From contig JASDFA010000027.1 in assembly GCA_035772735.1 (NCBI GenBank), positions 68,578,001 through 68,642,000 of the forward strand: 64,000 bases of DNA, written 5' to 3'. The notes under the pieces were generated by a model that saw only the letters and a list, made by a program, of their open reading frames with translations, was not told the DNA's origin and made no database searches. Each line of letters opens with the position of its first letter. Position 1 is the first letter of the stretch. Positions 58,841 to 64,000 of this stretch are shown here, in pieces. The position numbers were made by a program, and so were the translations under genes. Source of the stretch: Datura wrightii. Taxonomy: Eukaryota > Streptophyta > Magnoliopsida > Solanales > Solanaceae.

Positions 58841-59520
58841 ATGGAGCCATCTGAATGCTGGAATGGTAGTTGTTATTGCACGCAAACTTGATAAGAAGAA
58901 AATGGTCATCCTAACTACCCTTGAAGTCAATCACACATGCTCTCAACATGTCCTCGAGAGTCTGAATTGTTCGCTCCGCTTGACCATCTGTTTGCGGGTG
59001 AAATGTTGTGCTGAAATTAACCTGAGTACCTAGTCTTTTTCGAAACAACTTCCAAAATTATGAGATAAACTGAGTACCTCTGTCCGATATGATAGACAAG
59101 GGCACTCTATGCAATCGAACCAACTCTCAAATGTATAGTTTGGCATAATCCTCTGTGGAATTAGTAGTTTTGACCGTATAAAATGAGCGACTTTGGTCAA
59201 CCTGTTTACGACAACCCAAACGGAGTCATATTGTCGACGAGTGCGAGGCAAACCTGTTATGAAGTCCATATTGATCTCTTCCCAGTTCCAAGTAGGAATT
59301 TTAATATCTTGGAGCACACCTCCAGGTCTTTAGTTCTCAACATCACCTGCTGACAGTTTAGACACTTAGGCACAAATTCTGCTATGTCCTTCTTCATGCC
59401 ATTCCACCAACAGACTTCCCGTAGGTCACGGTACATCTTGGTGGCACCTGGATGTATAGAATACCTGGATCTCTGAGCCTCGTGCAATATCCGGTTCCTC
59501 AAATCAACAACATCCGAAAC
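58841..59520 (-). pseudogene. pol: Integrase core and zinc finger of J, broken
   Basis: The zinc-finger frame (59257-59502) reads YSIHPGATKMYRDLREVCWW and EFVPKCLNCQQ, with the Cys pair intact. The core begins MDFITGLPRTRRQYDSVWVV (59030-59317) and then shifts frame; LSYRTEVLSL lies where relatives have the SDRGTQF segment. The remaining DGQAERTIQ-equivalent near 58975 and NNYHSSIQ near 58860 are read across stops. Confidence 0.9.
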
Positions 59521-59749
59521 ACATAAGCGACCCTAGTATCGAAGCACACCACCTCCCCCTTTGGAGAAGATCTCTACCTTCTGACTCTGAACGGCCTCCT
59601 TTAAATTTACCAAAATAGGGTGCTCATCTTGTCTAACTTTTACATCAGTCACCAAGGATGATTTTGATCTGTTCTGAACTATCACCCCGCCATCGGTTGA
59701 GCCAACCTAACAAACTCACATCCTTGCAAGTCGATGCATGTCCTTCACC

Positions 59750-60200
59750 AGCTCCTTCTTTCCCTCATCTACATGGGACACACTTTCCATGGGAGTCTAC
59801 TAAGTGTGTCTACTACTACATTAGCCTTTCCCATATGGTAAAGTACACTCATTTCATAATCCTTAAGTAGCTCCAACCACCTCCTTTGCCGAAAATTGAG
59901 ATCCTTCTGGGTAAACACATATTGTAAACTCTTATGGTCCGTAAACACATCCACGGGGACCCCGTACAAGTAGTGTCTCTATATTGCACATTCAGCTGTC
60001 TAGAAGCGTAAGCTATAACTTTTCCCTGTTGCATCAATACACACCCAAGTCCGATACTTGAAGTATCACAATACACCACAAATCCATCGGTACCCTTGGG
60101 TAGGATCAACACTAGTGTTGAGGTGAGTTGAGCCTTCAGCTATTGGAAGCTCTTCTCACATGTCTCCGACCATTGAAACTTTACCTTGTTCTAGGTTAGT
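59750..60200 (-). pseudogene. pol: RNase H domain of J with internal deletion
   Basis: Minus-strand frames give LILPKGTDGFVVYCDTSSIG, CVLMQQGKVIAYASRQL (59849-60112) and VDVFTDHKSLQYVF, LRQRRWLELLKDYEMSVLYH (59769-59969). Compared with B1, about 90 bases are missing near 59985. These encode the YPTHDLELA...LKIWRHY segment with the catalytic Glu, so the fold is destroyed. Confidence 0.9.
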
Positions 60201-60372
60201 TTAGTCAACGGTGCTGAAGTAGATGAAAACCCCTCAACAAACCTCCGTTAGTAGCCAGCTAAGCCCAAGAAACTTCTGATGTCTGAAGGATTCACTGGTC
60301 TGGGCCAATTCTTCACCGCCTCTATCTTCTGTGAGTCTACTTGCAAACCGTCATTAGACACCACATGACCCA
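60201..60372 (-). pseudogene. pol: Reverse transcriptase C-terminal end of J, cut by LTR K
   Basis: On the minus strand this encodes the end of the polymerase connection region: HVVSNDGLQVDSQKIEAVKN and the NWPRPVNPSDIRSFLG-like segment near 60290. It stops at 60372, where plus-strand LTR K begins. The active-site part is not found to the right of K. Confidence 0.82.
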
Positions 60373-62682
60373 TGTTATACCCCGTAGGATTCCCGACACC
60401 TAGATGGCCTATTTGTGCGTTGGTCAAGCATATTTAAAAGCCATACGTGCTAGGAAAAGGCCCGGGAAAAGACCGGACGAGTAACCTATCGAACCATCGC
60501 GGGAGGAGCCGAGGCAGAGCCCCTCGGCGATGGCAGCGTGTCATGGTGGTGAAGCCTCCGCGTTGGCTCCGTGACACATTGGCCTTGTCCAGGCCCAAGT
60601 ATATAAAGCCCCACTTCGGTTTTAAGTTAATTATTCTCATAAAAATTTCCAGAAAACAGAGAGGAAAACAAGAGAAAGGAAAAAGAACGAAGAGGGTAAT
60701 ATAATTTTCGTCCGATTACGCTGCCAAACACAGTCCAAACCCAAATTAACCTCAGATACCGAGGTATTTAGCAGCAGAGAGCATTTCTACGGATTTAGTT
60801 TCGTGAAATACGGCCGACGAATCGTCGAGCTACCGAGCTAAGGTAAGTAGAATTGTTCCAAACTAGTGTCTATGTGTTCCTAGCTGTGAAGTGAATATTT
60901 CTCCCTTCTGGACTTCTGGAAAATAGCGAGTTTTTGGCCGTCTTTCGATAAGCCTAAGTTTAGGCTATAATTATATCGAAAGTGATGTTGTTCTTTAGAA
61001 TAAAGCTATATTTAGTAATAATTGACATATCTATGAATGCAGTTGGGAGAAATAGTTGAAGTATTGGCCAAGCCTCGTCCGACAGACGGATAGTTCGAGG
61101 ATAAGGTATGTAAAGCTAGTTCCTTCGGCAATTTAGTAGCTTTAGCCGTGTATAGTACAACAAACTCCGTAGTAGAATTCCCGGAAGTTGAATGTTAAGT
61201 ATTGTGCAAGTTTAGTAAACCTAGTTTGCGTTATGATATCATATTCAGTCTGAAAGTTAGAAAAGCATGTGCCCAAGGGCAAGTTAGTAGTTCAGATTCA
61301 GTACAGCCTATTATGTGAATAACAAGCATGTTGTAGAATAAAAAGGAACAGATTTTCATAATAACAGTCAGTAAAGAAAGAGCTGATAGACAGACAGTTA
61401 TGGCTACAGATTAGCCATTCAGACAGATAGTATCATGGCTACAGATTAGCCGTACAGTTAAACAGAGATTTCAGAATCAGTATAATTAGTAGGAATCAGT
61501 TCAGTATAGAAACAGATCAGAATAAGAAGTTAGATTCCAGATAGTCTTTTCAGTTGTACATGCTTACTATTTCTATGTGCTATTTGTTTGTTGAGACTTG
61601 TTGTGGCATGTGGGCACCCTTTTAGCATCCCCACCAGCTGGGCGATGCCGCCCCTGGGTTATAGCTGTGTCAATACCAGATTCAGATACCGCCACCAGCT
61701 GGGTGATGCCGTCCACCTAGAGGACGATGATGGCCGACCACCATGATAATACGGTCCAGACCACCCTACTTGCAGGGGTAGTTCAGTTTACTCTACGTAG
61801 AGCCAGTCCACCCTGTTTACAGGGGCAGAACACTCTGTGTGCGCTTTTGGCCGGGGGCAGTTTCAGATACAGATTTTTATAAAATCACCCTGTTGCGTGC
61901 TTGCACCCAGGGGCAATTTTTATTACACACCCCGCGTGCACCTGCGCCCAGAGGCAGGAGTCTTCGGACTCAGACACAATTTATTGTCAGAGGCCAAGGC
62001 CTGAGCTACGTACCCAAGGGGACCGGTAGGAGGAGCTCACAGTTGTCAGATGAGTGGAGTGACTTATTTTTGGTTGGTTTAGACCTGGGTAGGGGTAAAT
62101 AGATTGTGTGTTGGGTGGCACCTTCTGGCTTATGGGGGTCAGTCAGGTATTGTGTGTATTTATATGTATACCTATATGTGCTAGTAGATACTGATAGACA
62201 GGAGGACGAAACGTCATCAGGTAAGCTCAGTTTTTCTATGGAACGAATAAAATCTCCCCAGTTATTCTCAGCTAGATAGACTCAGCTACTTTCTGTTTAT
62301 ATGTCACGTTACTGTTGTTATTCATTTCAGTTGTGTATTTCAGTTGCTTTACATGCTCAGTACTGTGGTACTGACACCCAGTGGGGCGCTGCATTACTTG
62401 CCTGCAGGTACTCATAGACTAGGAGGCGATCCCTCGTGATTCCAGTCAGCTATTGAGTATTTAGCTCCTGTCATCCAGAGTCTGAATTCCAGAGGTGTAT
62501 TTCGTTTTCTTTTATTGTATAGTATGAGTAGGTCGGGGCCCTGTCCTGATCACTTCTATTGTTGTTCCTTGAGGCTTGCAGTCTGTATATATTTCCCTGT
62601 GGTCAACCGAGCCGGTCGTGTGAGGCCGTGCAGCTTGTCATAGTTATTTGTTATTTCTATTCTTGTTGGCCGTGTGTGGCCA
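60373..62682 (+). mobile_element. LTR K, related to S, truncated at its 3' end
   Basis: It begins TGTTATACCCCG inside J's pol. It matches solo LTR S in the opposite direction through GATGATGGCCGACCACC, the GGGTAATCTG-like block and GGGGCGCTGCATTACTTGCC near 62383. It stops at about 62682 (GTGTGTGGCC), missing roughly the last 190 bases that S has, and passes straight into another LTR. No pol is seen, so it is a solo or single truncated LTR. The frame at 61839 is chance. Confidence 0.88.
60600..60607 (+). promoter_or_regulatory. TATA box of LTR K
   Basis: TATATAAA lies about 228 bases inside the LTR, after GGCCCAAG, matching the placing in element A's LTRs. Confidence 0.55.
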
Positions 62683-63342
62683 TAATCATAATCATACATA
62701 AATCATGAGAAACAGTGGAGGTTCTTATAATCGACATACCCCATATGAGCACACATGGAGGCCGACTTGTAAACCCCTAGTTGGGAGGGTGTCCGTACCT
62801 TGCCAATGATAGAACCATGAAAGGCATGATATCACTCATGAAAGGCCCATTTGTGGCAAAGGGGACAGTCTCAAGGGAGGTCCCATCGCGACCTACGGTG
62901 GCATGTAGTTCTGAGATTCAAGGCAAAACTTGAGCCCCGAACCTACTCTGTGTTAGATACTACTCCCAAAGCATATATAGTACTCATAGGATAATATACA
63001 TGACATTCATGGACTAGTTAAATCACGATAATCATAAGAATGCTTGAAAATACGTGAACTAGCCATGAAATAAGGCCCGTGAGTCGGCCATAATCATAAA
63101 TTCATAAATCATGAGACTGATACATGCTTGTAAATTATTTGTACTTGATAGTCATAAATCATGATAAGCATTTAAGAGAAATCATATCATAAATCATAAA
63201 TCGTATCTCTCCCTCATTACAAACAAAAAAGTGGAATCAAAGAACACCGTGCATTGATGGGTGTTGAGGCCCCATATTGACTATCATTGTGTGCACATAG
63301 CCTTATCTTATCTTTGAATACTTCCTTTAGGCGGCTGTAAAG

Positions 63343-63450
63343 ATGTTATTTGTGTGGTCCGTTCTAGTGACAGCATTTCTATTCTATTGTATTTATGTAG
63401 GAGCCGTTGTTTTTGCTTTGTTTTCCGGATTGGTACGCTTTCCTTTCTAA
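63343..63450 (+). CDS. Small hydrophobic 35-residue ORF in the organellar insert
   Basis: ATG at 63343 to TAA at 63448-63450. It starts MLFVWSVLVTAFLFYCIYVG and is almost wholly hydrophobic, enough for one membrane segment. I know of no match. It may be part of an organellar reading frame or chance; in the nucleus it has no evident promoter. Confidence 0.25.
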   Translation: MLFVWSVLVTAFLFYCIYVGAVVFALFSGLVRFPF

Positions 63451-63599
63451 AAATCCTTCTCTCATTGGTCGTTAAATTTCAGGCCATTTACGAGCATTTA
63501 AAGGGCCTTATATTATAGAGTCTACAGAAAGTCAAGATTGTTCTTGCGGAGAAAAGTTTACTTATTTTTCCGGTTAAGGAATGGGAAATCTTTCTCCTG

Positions 63600-63650
63600 T
63601 TACATGAATCCAATTTTCATTTCATCTGGGAAAAGCCATCTTTTTCTCAA
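63600..63650 (-). pseudogene. ycf2: C-terminal tail of plastid ycf2
   Basis: The minus strand reads LRKRWLFPDEMKIGFM followed by a TAA stop, the conserved end of the plastid Ycf2 protein. Ycf2 is a very large plastid protein of more than 2000 residues, reported to be part of an import-motor complex; only its last 16 residues are here. The segment breaks at 63650/63651, where LTR sequence resumes. It is a dead fragment outside its organelle. Confidence 0.88.
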
Positions 63651-64000
63651 CATGGGCTAAAGAGGATCAAGATCATAATGAAATCATAACTTGATTTTTC
63701 ATAATAACATGCATAATTGGGCATAATTTGATTTAAATCTGAATCTATAAATTAATATTCAAAATAGTTATAAAATCTGCCCATAGATCATAAAACATGA
63801 TTTAATACATGAAAGACATTGATCCATAGATAGATCATACAGAAATTCACAAGAATTAGATTAAACCCCATAGATCATGGAACTTGAATTATAGAAGTAA
63901 AATCTCATGGGATTGATAGAAGTTTGGGCATGAGAGTGGGAGGAACTCTCATTCATACCCTCACATACTTGTGTAGATTGATCTTTTCCTCTTCCTTGAA

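Larger units (their letters stand above)
63199..63652. other. Organellar DNA insert (nuclear plastid or mitochondrial segment)
   Basis: The J LTR copy at 56960-57000 runs straight from AAATCATA to TGGGCTAAAG, while here 454 bases separate these. The right end of the insert encodes, on the minus strand, the C-terminus of plastid ycf2. The base composition is also less AT-rich than the LTR. There is no clear target duplication, which fits end-joining capture. I cannot place the remaining 400 bases on a plastid map from memory; they may be plastid or mitochondrial. Confidence 0.8.
62683..64000 (-). repeat. LTR fragment, probably the 5' LTR of J
   Basis: Apart from the insert at 63199-63652 it aligns with 56510-57330 of J's 3' LTR at roughly 95% by eye, far closer than to any other LTR here. 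It continues off the right edge. The 3' end of this LTR, J's leader, gag, protease and most of reverse transcriptase are missing between it and LTR K, so a deletion is likely. The left copy at 56545 itself lacks about 50 bases present here (62730-62770). Confidence 0.8.

Noticed and set aside
61839..62102. 87-residue plus-strand frame in LTR K
   Set aside because: Its counterpart in LTR S is not kept in the same frame, so it is not under selection.

Overview
This window is plant nuclear heterochromatin: about 64 kb made almost wholly of nested, decayed LTR retrotransposons, plus one CACTA DNA transposon and one small insertion of organellar origin. I see no intact host protein gene, no rRNA or tRNA gene and no CRISPR array. 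Plant origin rests on four things: Ty3/gypsy chromovirus polyproteins with a C-terminal chromodomain, Athila-type primer sites, CACTAC termini, and a plastid ycf2 tail on the minus strand near 63.6 kb. A large-genome dicot, perhaps Solanaceae, is my guess; nothing here proves the species.

Layout. (1) 1-12887: a plus-strand Tekay/Del-like element (element A, 1059-12401) with two LTRs, a 5-bp target duplication (TTCCG), tRNA-iMet primer site, polypurine tract and dead gag-pol. A solo LTR (S, 1976-4358, duplication CCAAC) sits in its 5' LTR, and A itself sits in an older minus-strand LTR (A'). (2) 12888-31964: arms of four minus-strand elements nested in one another: B1 (3' LTR end, pol, gag, 5' LTR), C (pol, gag, 5' LTR), B2 (gag, 5' LTR) and D (pol). 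(3) 31965-46429: a truncated plus-strand LTR (E) abutting an Athila-like minus-strand element F. F has gag, a protease and an extra ORF but no visible reverse transcriptase or integrase. A solo LTR (G, 41902-44511, duplication ATTGA) splits its gag region. (4) 46430-55505: leader and 5' LTR of another chromovirus (H, perhaps the other end of D), then LTR fragments L and I. LTR I is split by a 4.7-kb CACTA transposon (50123-54824, duplication AGA). (5) 55506-55888: a short AT-rich spacer, the only stretch I cannot assign to a transposon. (6) 55889-64000: element J (3' LTR, pol), interrupted by LTR K, and then what looks like the rest of J's 5' LTR carrying the organellar insert.

How the parts relate. 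The breakpoints give a relative order of insertion: D, then B2, C, B1, A', A and S, seven layers. Each chromovirus would have encoded capsid, protease, reverse transcriptase, RNase H, integrase and a chromodomain thought to steer integration to heterochromatin. Every copy now has stops and frameshifts, so none can make a working polyprotein. The left arms of A', B1, C, B2 and D should lie left of position 1. No novel functional system is evident. The most notable items are the depth of nesting, the organellar insert, the Athila-like LTR with a primer site on one side and a polypurine tract on the other, and two deletion scars.
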